From Bidens hawaiensis (lineage: Eukaryota; Streptophyta; Magnoliopsida; Asterales; Asteraceae): a stretch of 64,000 nt of DNA. This document shows positions 55,690 through 64,000 of the stretch, piece after piece. Location of the stretch: NCBI GenBank assembly GCA_021521415.1, contig JAIQDT010005495.1:98216-162215 (forward strand), written 5' to 3'. Under the pieces are notes generated by a model that saw nothing but the letters and a program-made list of their open reading frames with translations, did no database searches and had not been told where the DNA came from. A program made the position numbers and the translations under genes. Position 1 is the stretch's first letter. Every line of letters begins with the position of its first letter.

Positions 55690-56280
55690 CACCAAACACC
55701 CTTAGAGAGAGGCCAAACACACCAAAAATTACATCAAATTAAAAGAACACCAATCTAACCATGAGATCATTCAAAATTCTGGCCTATACAACTTGAACCA
55801 AAGGAATCCCCATGGTTGTATTTCTCCAATAATGCCTTCAATCTTGATATATTTACCGCGAATCATCTTTTCATCCCTGGCTTTCCAAATACTCCAGCAG
55901 GTTATAACCACGATCCATTGGAAAGCCTCTTTCTCGACTTTCCCAAAACCCGCTTGATCATGAAACATAAGTAAATCTCTAACTAACGAAGCCGCAATCA
56001 TTAGCACCTTAAACCAGTTGTTAACCCATTTCCAAAACTCTAAAGCCGTTGAGGCAATAAAAAGATATGGCCCACCGATTCAGGCGCCGAGCCACAAAAC
56101 CCACAAAACCCACACCGGCCTACTCAAATGAACTTGAACATTTCTCCTAATTAACGCATCTTGAGTAGGTAATGTTCAATCCAACGCTCCTCCACACATG
56201 GATTTGACACTTAGACGGAATCCATGTACACCATTTCATAACAAAAAGATTGCTCACTTCCCGACTTGAGGTTATTTTTC
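55690..56280 (-). pseudogene. LINE reverse-transcriptase C-terminal relic (zinc-binding domain)
   Basis: On the minus strand, in shifting frames: WCTWIPSKCQIHVWRS near 56230, LIRRNVQVHL, a CGFCGSAPESVGHIF zinc-binding stretch (about 56065-56110), FWKWVNNWFKVL, and the open frame 56007-55771 with WSIWKARDEKMI and GEIQPWGFLWFK. This is the C-terminal part of plant L1-type LINE ORF2. At least two frameshifts are present. It sits where exon 2 of the defensin-like paralogue should be. It shares its family with the LINE at 61824-64000. Confidence 0.75.
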
Positions 56281-56325
56281 TTAACTAATTTTACCAAAAA
56301 CTATCTTTAGCCATTTGTAGCTTAC

Positions 56326-56377
56326 CGACAATTATGAGGGTGGGCAAAGCTGCAACATAAAATTTTGTCGATGGCAT
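56326..56377 (-). pseudogene. Exon 1 of a defensin-like paralogue, exon 2 missing
   Basis: A 52-nt exon from ATG at 56377 to a GTAAGC donor at 56325, the same length, phase and donor context (GTAAGCTACAAA) as the gene at 33367-33316. It encodes a signal-peptide-like MPSTKFYVAALPTLIIVG. Homology extends upstream through the TATA region (to about 56480). About 40 bp into the intron, LINE sequence begins and no cysteine-rich exon is found, so the gene is broken. Confidence 0.7.
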
Positions 56378-56508
56378 GCTTATAAGTTCATCACATTGAA
56401 ATCAAAAGATTGTGAAAAGGTACGTTTCTTTCACATAGTTCAAGCATTATATATTAAAAAAATTAGATGAGCACGTGTCAGAAAATTTTGATATTAATAA
56501 CAAGAGAA

Positions 56509-56720
56509 AATTACCGTTTGAGTCCCTGGGGTTATAGGGTAGACTCACACTGGATCCCTGAAAAAAAAAATTGAACTTCATGAATCCCCGTCGTTTAAAA
56601 CTTGAACACGATGAGTCCCTCACTCTAACTTCTGTTAACCTGGACGTTAGATGGAGGATTATGTTTGCCAATTCCGTTAGATCGAGGGTTATTTTTGCCA
56701 ATTCCTATTTCTATTACATT
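56509..56720 (+). mobile_element. Mutator-like element left terminal region
   Basis: Starts GAGAAAATTACCGTTTGAGT and contains GAGTCCCT-type phrases (for example GATGAGTCCCTCACTCTAAC near 56610) that I associate with plant Mutator-like terminal inverted repeats. The matching right end is absent; copia sequence begins at 57925. The 9-bp duplication cannot be checked. Confidence 0.5.
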
Positions 56721-56914
56721 TACCCAGTGTAAAACTTAATTTACCCTAACCAAAATTGCAGTCGATGTACAGCCATCGTTCCCCCATGTTCTTCATACAT
56801 CAGAATCGTTGGTCTTCATCGTGAAATTGAAACAAAGATTAGGGTTCTCATTCTTCTTCATCATTGTTGGTGTTCTTCTCTGTTCTCCATCTTCTTCATT
56901 CTCCATCTTCTTCC

Positions 56915-57781
56915 ATGGGCCGTGGAGCATGGAGGATTCGTCTTCCTGACGAGGAGTTTTCTGTCGTCGGCACTAACAGTAAGTTCCAAATTAGGGTTTT
57001 TTTGTGTGTTATTAGTTCAAGTTATAAACAATTTTGTGTTATTAGTTCAAGTTATAAACAAAGATTGATTTTTTTTCTTTTAGTTACAGATGATAACAAC
57101 CTGTTTACGTTTAATATTTTCCATGGGGGCGAGTTTTCTCAATTTCCCGGTAGAGCCTACGAGGGAGGTCGATCAGTTTTCATCGATAATGTGGAGGTTG
57201 GAAAAATTGGTAAGGGTGATTTGGTCGATATGGCAAGGAATTTAGGATATCCTCCTAACGAGGTACTTTACTTTCATTATAGAGAACTGAATGTGTGTAT
57301 GGACTGGGGTATACATCCATTATGTGATAAATTTGATTTTAAGAAAATTTTTAACATTGTCAAAGGTGGAATTAAGGTGGTTGATATATATGTGGAACAT
57401 GGGCATTCACGTTTGATAAACAATGCATCGTTTGCTTCCCAAAATCAGTTTGAAAATGAAAAGGGACACGAGGTAGTTGATGTTGATATAGAATACACAT
57501 CAAATAGGTTGAATGAGGAAGAGGGTAAGGAAACTGATTCACATGAATCGGGTTCATATGAAACTGAGGATGACTCAGATTACACTATTGAAGAAATTGG
57601 TTATGAGTATTTAGAAGATGTAGAAGTGGATATGACAGTCTTCAAAAATAATGTTGATGCCGATGTCGTTGAAGTTTATAATGCCACAGATAATGCACTA
57701 GACGATTATGAAGATGACGAACATGAGAAAAGTTCATGGTTCTGTCATTATGTTTGCGGCTTACTAATTCAACTAAAATGA
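56915..57781 (+). CDS. PB1-like domain protein from a Mutator-like element
   Basis: The best model is exon 1 56915-56978 (MGRGAWRIRLPDEE) and exon 2 57084-57781, giving 253 residues. The 105-nt intron (GTAAGT...TTTTAG) is a multiple of three with no stop, so retention would also stay open, from an upstream ATG at 56864 (305 codons). Residues about 24-125 form the PB1-like domain found at the N-terminus of plant Mutator-like transposases (FTFNIFHGGEFSQFPGR, then VDIYVEHG). A very acidic tail (ETEDDSDYTIEEIGYEYLED) follows. No transposase catalytic domain follows, so the element is a truncated 5' part. The intron contains a 28-bp direct duplication. Confidence 0.65.
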   Translation: MGRGAWRIRLPDEEFSVVGTNSKFQIRVFLCVISSSYKQFCVISSSYKQRLIFFLLVTDDNNLFTFNIFHGGEFSQFPGRAYEGGRSVFIDNVEVGKIGKGDLVDMARNLGYPPNEVLYFHYRELNVCMDWGIHPLCDKFDFKKIFNIVKGGIKVVDIYVEHGHSRLINNASFASQNQFENEKGHEVVDVDIEYTSNRLNEEEGKETDSHESGSYETEDDSDYTIEEIGYEYLEDVEVDMTVFKNNVDADVVEVYNATDNALDDYEDDEHEKSSWFCHYVCGLLIQLK

Positions 57782-57924
57782 AAGTATTTTAACTTATAAG
57801 TATTTTAACTTCTGCCAGGGCTAGTTGTTGTACAGGGGTTCTGATTGTTGATTGTAGTGATTGTCTATTGTTTGTAGTCAGTCATTGTTATCTTTACTTC
57901 TAGGTTTTTGTGTGATTATCTGCT
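57782..57924. other. Junction between Mutator-like and copia sequence
   Basis: A short AT-rich spacer with a duplicated AAGTATTTTAACTT. No LTR of the copia element is recognisable here, so its 5' end is lost. Confidence 0.5.
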
Positions 57925-59800
57925 TTGTTGTTTAGCATGTTATTCACTATGGGTGATGGTTTTGTGAATGATGACTCTGTGATTAGTAAGCTAGATTTTG
58001 GTCATCCTCTCTACTTGCATGCTATTGATACAAGCAATGCTTCTATTGTTAATATCACCTTAAAGGGTACTGAGAATTACACCATTTGGGTAAATGCTAT
58101 GGAACTTTCCTTGAATGTTAAAAATAAAATTGGATTTATAGATAGGTCTTGTGTTAAACCTGCTAATGAAGCCTTAGGCAGACAGTGGGAAAGGTGTAAT
58201 TATGTTGTATTATCCTGGATTCTAAACTCTGTTGTAGAAGAACTTTACCTTGGTCAATTTTTTTCAAAAATGCTGCAATAGTTTGGGATGAATTGAGAGA
58301 AACTTATAACAAAGTTCATGGTTCTGTCATTTACAACTTACATAAAGTCAAAATGGTTTATCTTTGTCTGAATACTATCACAAACTAAATTCTCTATGGA
58401 GACAATATGACACAATTACCAATTTACCTGCTGCATGTATTTCTAACTTCAACCAGAGACTAAAGTTAATGCAGTTTCTTATGGGGTTAGATGATGTATA
58501 TCAGCCAATTAGATCTAATATTCTATCTAAAGATCCTCTTCCATCAGTTAAAGATGCATTTTCTTTAATTTCTGGTGAAGAATCACATAGAAATACCTTT
58601 GGCTTAGGCTCTAGCAGGTCTCAAGCAACTGCTTTTGTTGCCAAGACTTTTGAAACTAAAAAGAAGACTTCTAAAAATATTGGTCTAAAGTGCTCTCACT
58701 GCAATTTAAATGGTCATACTATTGAAATATGTTATGAACTTGTTGGCTATCCTGATAATTACAAGAAAAAGTCTAATATGATAAGGGCAAATAATCAAAA
58801 CAATAACGGTGTTTGAAATTTTTCAAAGGGAAGTAACAGCTCTAACCTTCAATTTTCACCAGTACAATTTGCAAAAATCTTGTCTTTAATAGGTGATCAA
58901 TCTACTTCATCGGGACATATCAGTGCTAATATGTCAGGTAGTATTCTTGTTGGTGAACATTGTAGGAATTCTTACGTTAACATAATGTGTTATGTTGGTT
59001 CTTTCACAAGGGTGGATTATTGACTTAGGTGCTAATCAACATATGACTGTGTCAGAACAAAATATGTTCGATTGTTTTGATGTGGGCTAAAATTACAAAA
59101 ATTGGGAACTTGAAATTAACAAACGATATAGTTTTGCTAGATGTCTTAGTTGTCCCAAAATACTATGTGAATTTGCTTTCTGTGTTTAAACTAGCTAGAG
59201 ACAACAAGCTAGAATGTAGGTTTAATGAATCAATGTGTCATGTTCAGGATTCACTTCACAACAGGTTTTTGATGAGTGGTAGACAAGTAGATGGTCTTTA
59301 CTTCTATAAAGATATCACTAGAGGTAAATTACATGGTGTTTCAAATATGATTACGTGTTCTAGTTCTAGTTCTAGTGAGTTATGGCATAATAGACTTGGT
59401 CATCCCTCCCATCAGGTTTTGAATGTGTTAAAAATGATCTTCAAATTAAAAGTATTGATGAATCTATACCATGTGACATATGTCATAAAGCCAAACAAAC
59501 TAGAAACTCATTTACTTTGAGTTCTCACGTTTCTAAACACCTAGGGGAATTAATTCATTTAGATGTCTGGGCACCTTTTAAATTTTCTAGTATCGAAGGT
59601 TTTAAATACTTTTTAACAATAGTTGATGATTATTCAAGAGCAATCTGGTTGTTTTTATTAATATCAAAAAGTCAAGTTTTCTCTAACATAGAAGGTTTTG
59701 TCAGCTTACTTGACACACAATTTTCTAAGAAAGTAAAATGTTTTAGGCCGGATAATGGTACAGAATTTGTTACCAGAAAAATTCATCCACCTAAACCATT
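57925..59800 (+). pseudogene. Ty1/copia gag-protease-integrase relic
   Basis: Successive frames read: gag (57925-58281: YLHAIDTSNASI, KGTENYTIWVNAMELSL, VLSWILNSVVEELY), gag continued after a frameshift near 58275 (58364-58816, ending with a CCHC-like CSHCNLNGHTIEIC), a mutated protease (WIIDLGANQH near 59027, where DSGA is usual), a pre-integrase zinc region (LWHNRLGHPSHQV, 59381-59420) and the integrase core start (59517-59785: HLDVWAPF, FRPDNGTEFV). It stops abruptly near 59790, before the third catalytic residue. Several frameshifts and stops; not functional. Confidence 0.85.
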
Positions 59801-61375
59801 ACATTAGTCACCATGCCCCGAGGAAGCGTATGAGTTTGGTCCGCCAACACCACGGTGGTGTTTACCCTTTCTAACGAGCCAAATTCATACTGATCATATA
59901 AACTACCGGGCATGATACTAACACATGCTCCAAGATCTAGAAGTGTCCGATCAGTTTTAAATTGCCCAATTTGAATTGATAAAAGCGGCACTCCCGGGTC
60001 TTGAAGTTTACTTGAGATGGTATTATTCTCCACCTCCTCATCTCCCATGTTGGTCAATTTACCATTTAAACATTTTTCACATGTGCAATTTTCACAAAAA
60101 GACATTTCATATGTTTTTGGTTCTGATTCATTTTGGAAAATTAATTCATTTTGACTAACACAATCACTCTCATCACTAGCATCTTCTACCACCCCTTCAA
60201 CAAACTGTGGTGGTGAATCAACTTCAACAAAAGAAATTTCAAAATGAGGTAAAAGACTTACAACGTTGATGTGCACATTGTTTCCCTTCTTAGAGCTTGA
60301 GCAGTAATGGTTCGGGTTGACTGTAGTATCGCTCGGGAGTTGACCTGCGCTCTTTTGCAACTTTGCCATATCTGCTGCGAGCTGACCAATCTGCTTTGAC
60401 ATTATCTCTGCTGACTTATCATGTAACTCAAACTGTTTCTTCGTTTCAGCCTTATGATCTGTCATAATCTTCATCAATGCATCCAACTTTGAGTGCACAG
60501 ACTCATCCGCATTTCCCGAGGACCCCTTCTGTTGGTCCTGATTACCCGATGAATTTCCGCCCCGGTTACCTTCTCTTTTATACCCCCGATTCTGATCATA
60601 CGAACCTTTCTGCAAATGATAACCTCCCTTGCGGTAATTACCCTGCGACCTGTTCTGGCTCGATCCCTGAAAGTTCGGGTTCAACTGTGTAGACGCGTTC
60701 CCGTAATGAAAGTTCGGGTGATTCCTCAGGCCTGGGTGATAGGTGTTTGAATTCAACCCTTGACCATTGGAATCCCCGTAAGCATAATTAACTTCTTCGG
60801 GCTCATCTTCCTCGTCATTATCAAACTCGGGGCAATTTTCTGCCTTATGCCCGAGTTCACCACAATCTTCACAAACCGGGAATTTAACACCAACTTTCCC
60901 GACTTCTTTTTTTCTTACCCTTTCTGTACCTAGCCAGTTCACGTTCTAACTCAGCAATTCTTTCAGACTCACTCGTGACTGACTTAACTGACCTTGATGA
61001 ATTACCCCATCTTCGTCGTTCAGCCGCTGCTTCAGATTTCGAATCTTCACACATAAACTCTAAAAACTCCCAATCATCTTCCTCAGGCTGATTCAACAAC
61101 TGACCATTACACGAGGCCTTCAGATGCTTTCGGTCCTCGTATGTCAACCCATCAACAAAACACTTTACCAGTTCTCACAATTCTATTTGGTGATGTGGGC
61201 ATTTCCTAATCATGTCTTTATACCTGGTAAAGGCTTCATGAAATAACTCACAAGATAGCTGTGAAAAAATTAAGAGGGGTTCAGCAAAGACACAACCGAT
61301 CAACAAATCATATTCAATGCTCATAGTACCAAATATTTGATCTAACACATAACAGTAAACTTTTAAATGTTTCAT
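59791..61375 (-). pseudogene. Athila-type gypsy gag-protease relic
   Basis: Minus strand. The gag end reads ELFHEAFTRYKDMIRKCPHH (61375-61175), then a premature TGA near 61173 in the same frame, then LTYEDRKHLKASCNGQLLNQ (61147 on). A 1-base shift in an A run near 60910 moves coding to the frame ending at 59791. That frame has a CCHC knuckle CEDCGELGHKAENC, an asparagine- and glycine-rich linker, a coiled-coil-like segment, a CENCTCEKC cluster, and the Athila-style protease DLGACVSIMPGSLYDQYEFG. Reverse transcriptase is missing; the sequence ends against copia at 59791. Confidence 0.8.
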
Positions 61376-61379
61376 TTTT

Positions 61380-61570
61380 TACAAGAGGCGTTCACGGTCT
61401 GGTTTTCGCAATTTTTAGGTGAAACTGTGAACCAGACCGTTAGTAACGGTTTTTAATCATCAAAAACCTAAATCGAACCGTTGAATATTAAAACCAAACC
61501 GAACCGAACCGTTACTAACGGTTTGGTTCCAGTTTGGTTTCACGGATTGAACTTCGATTTTGAATTGAAT
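61380..61570. repeat. AACCGTT/ACCGAACC-rich stretch, hAT-like subterminal remnant
   Basis: Dense AACCGTTAC, ACCGAACCG and GGTTTGGTT words in both orientations resemble hAT subterminal arrays and form a third word family beside AACCGGTT (38916-42012) and ATACCCG (50530-53510). Termini and target duplication are not identified. Confidence 0.4.
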
Positions 61571-61823
61571 TTACCATAAAAACTAACATGTAATATACAT
61601 AATTGTACCTCTATTGATTTATCTTTGTGTAATAGATATATTTGTTCCACATATTTGTATGCATGTGAATGAGCATGCTTGCGTATTATATATGCATTCA
61701 ATATATATATATATATCTTGGAATAATTATACATACAGTAAAATTAAGCAGATAGAGAAATTAAAGTCCAAATACATTACGATCACATATGGCTAATAGG
61801 AATTTAATTAAAATTAATTGAGA
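61571..61823. other. AT-rich spacer before the LINE 3' end
   Basis: TA-rich, microsatellite-like sequence (ATATATATATATAT near 61700) and no gene. It may contain the LINE's target-site duplication beside its poly(A). Confidence 0.5.
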
Positions 61824-64000
61824 TTTTTTTTTTGAACGGCAAATTTCATTAAAATAAAAACGACCCGATAGCCAGCAACTAGCAAGGGACGAGAAATGGT
61901 ACAAACAACACAAAACAAAAATGCCAAATTAAACATCGAACTCCAACCATTTTCTCCATTCAACCCCTAACTTTCTTGACGAGCCTACAACCAAAGGAAG
62001 CTAAGAGATTTAATTTGGTCCACAATCCTATGAACATCCACCTTAATTCTTTTATTTATCACTTGCCAAATGCACCGACAAGTAACCAACACTATAGAAT
62101 GGGACATCCTTTTCCTACTGTTTGGTACGGATATGAAATTGTGCAGCTTGAAGATGTCTTTCAAAGAAAAGACATAAATTGGTGGATTCTTACACCACCT
62201 TTCAATATGTTGCCACACCAAACACGTAATAAGGCAAGAAGAAAATAGGTGTTCACTAGTCTCCAAAGCACTACCGCATATAGGGTAAACAGAATTGACT
62301 CAAACTATATTCCTTTTAGCTAACTCCGTTGAGGTAGGAAAACGGTTCTGTAAACATCGCCACCCAAACACATTAACTTTAAGAGGGATCCAATTGTTCC
62401 AACAAAAAATATCCAGCCCGTTGACCGCTCCGAACGACAATAATATTTTTTTGGCAGACGCCACTGTGAATTCACCATGTTTATCACCCATCCATCTCCA
62501 CCTATCTGGTTTGTCATGAAGTACAACCGACCAAGACTTTGGGATAGTGAAACAAACTCAGCAACGGTCTCCTCCGTCCACCTATTTTGGTTCCCGTTCC
62601 AGCTTCAGATAACCTGTTTACCAATCATACCACACCGATCTTCAACTAAACAACCCTTATTTGATTCGCATTTGAACAAATTAGGATACAATTAGGTTTA
62701 TCCTCCAACCAGTAGTCATGCCAAAACCTAATCTTTTTGCCATTGCCAACAATACCCTTTATAGCGCCCCCAATATGCAGATTAGCTGAGAAGAGAAAAT
62801 TTTCAAGCTGTGCAATGGAAGCCAAAGTGCCCGATAACGTTTATTGTATGGAAGAGCTGGCCACTTCCGGGGGTAAAATGTAACGCATCAATCACCTTTC
62901 TCCATAACTTATTCTCTTCTACTTTGTGCCTCCACCACCACTTGGAAAGAAGAGCAATATTAATCTCTTTTGAAGGACAAAGGCCCAAGCCTCCGTCTTT
63001 CTTTAGCCTCGTATCCCGCTCCCAAGCTACCTAATGGGTCTTTCTTATACTATCAATACTCCCCCACATAAAATTTCTTCTTTTGGCTTCCAACTCCTCT
63101 ATGACATTCGTCGGAGCCTTATAGATAGAGAAGTAATAAGTGGGAATGCTCTCGAGCATGGACTTGAGGAGGGTAAAGTGACCTCCAATGGATAAAGAAC
63201 TTGCCTTCCAACCAGTTAACCTAGCGTTGAACACATCGAACACCGATTGCCAATTGTTATATCGGTTCATATTTGCTCCAACTGAAACTCCCAAATGAAC
63301 AAAGGGAGTTGAACCAACCTTGCAATGTAAGATAGAAGCAAATTTTTGAATTTCTCCATCCTCAGCCTCGACCCCTATTAAGCAAGATTTGGCTAGGTTG
63401 ATTGTTAGGCCGGAAATGATATGAAAGATTCTTAGAATCCTCGCCAAATTATTGACATTTTCTAGGGACCATTCACCCAACATTATAGCATCATCCGCGA
63501 ATAATAAATTAGAGATGAAAGGGCCACTGTTTGGTAATTGCAGCCCTTGAAACATCCCTTTTTCGCACGCATTAAGAAATAAAACCGAAAGCTCCTCCAT
63601 ACCAATAATGAAAAGAAAGGGAGAAATTGGATCACCTTGTCTAATGCCTCTCTCGCACTTAAATTCAAACGTGGGAGATCCGTTAACCAACACCGACGAG
63701 TTAGCCGAGGAAATAATACAGCGGATCCAGCCACGCCATTTCCAAGGAAAACCCATCCTTTCCATAACTTTGTCGAGAAAGGGCCAATTAAGGTGGTCAT
63801 AAGCCTTTTAGAAATCAACTTTAAAAAACATTCCTTTTTTCTTCTTCTTTTTAAGCCATGAGAGAATTTCGCTAATGATAAGTGGCCCGTCAATGATTGA
63901 TCTACCACGAAGAAACGTTGTCTGATTCTCAGAGATCACAGAGTCAATAACCAGCTTTAACCTATTAGCAAGAACCTTAGACACCACCTTGGTAAATGGT
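61824..64000 (-). mobile_element. L1-type LINE, 3' part with poly(A)
   Basis: On the minus strand the order is reverse transcriptase (64000 to about 63030), linker, zinc-binding RT domain (about 62560-62240), the C-terminal CIWQVINKRI...SLSFLWL, a short 3' UTR, and an A-tail seen as a T run at about 61824-61834. This fits a non-LTR retrotransposon. The 5' part lies beyond the window. Confidence 0.85.
62240..64000 (-). pseudogene. LINE ORF2 reverse transcriptase, with premature stops
   Basis: The RT core is well preserved in 63765-63031: RQGDPISPFLFIIGMEELS, the catalytic FADDAIML, LTINLAKSCLIGVE and HLGVSVGANMN. Defects: an in-frame TAA near 63809 just before the KAYDHLNW motif (E to stop), a TAG at 63031 where W would be expected before VAWERD, and frame changes in the zinc-binding part (62526-62300, 62266-61985). 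It would have copied its RNA at a nicked target. It is dead as read. Frames at 63483-63908 and on the plus strand are shadows. Confidence 0.85.

Noticed and set aside
63483..63908. 141-codon minus-strand frame in the LINE
   Set aside because: The real reverse-transcriptase frame, with FADD and RQGDP motifs, is the overlapping one; this is its shadow.

Overview
The window looks like repeat-dense nuclear DNA of a flowering plant. The basis is Ty3/gypsy chromoviruses with initiator-Met-tRNA primer sites, Athila, Ty1/copia, LINE, hAT, CACTA, Mutator-like and Helitron sequence, a small intron-containing cysteine-rich secreted peptide gene of plant type, and TTTAGGG telomere-type repeats. LTR termini such as TGTAACACCCCGACC and TGTGACATTCG remind me of Asteraceae, but that family-level guess is memory, not proof. 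I see no bacterial, organellar, tRNA or rRNA feature.

Layout. 1-5966: the upstream part of a minus-strand Tekay-like gypsy element, with one open gag-pol frame running off the left edge, a leader with four hairpin repeats, a primer-binding site and a 2.1 kb LTR. 5967-9823: AT-rich DNA with a Helitron 3' end and CACTA termini. 9824-10977 and 20333-21341: a decayed plus-strand gypsy relic, split by a complete and very young minus-strand gypsy element (10983-20327; 5-bp duplication cctta; intact 1559-codon ORF). 21342-23192: the truncated 3' LTR of that relic. 23193-25778: an Athila-like LTR, primer site and short gag. 26122-28720: a minus-strand gypsy LTR with eight G-boxes upstream of its TATA box. 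28721-32186: the 5' half of a minus-strand copia element with an intact gag ORF.

33038-33367 is a probable host gene, a two-exon defensin-like peptide on the minus strand. A paralogous first exon lies at 56326-56377, cut off by a LINE fragment. 33514-47846 is best read as four nested elements: a Helitron containing a second Helitron (36823-45931), which contains a gypsy solo LTR (37359-42659; duplication attta), which contains a hAT transposon with a full transposase ORF (38900-42028; duplication catgtact). The inner Helitron carries a broken RPA-like gene. 48296-49646 is a long-terminal-inverted-repeat element. 50763-53193 is another gypsy solo LTR, sitting inside a hAT-like repeat. 53692-55079 is a two-exon gene for a protein of tandem diverged ubiquitin-like domains. 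55690-56280 is a LINE relic. 56509-57781 is the 5' part of a Mutator-like element encoding a PB1-like domain. 57925-59800 is a copia relic, 59791-61375 an Athila relic, and 61824-64000 a LINE with poly(A).

Most genes here are selfish. The likely non-transposon genes are the defensin-like gene, its broken paralogue and the ubiquitin-like gene. The most unusual pattern is that several unrelated LTR or leader regions carry tandem repeats whose units fold into hairpins, with both arms changed together so that pairing is kept. All identifications come from reading motifs by eye; no search was run.
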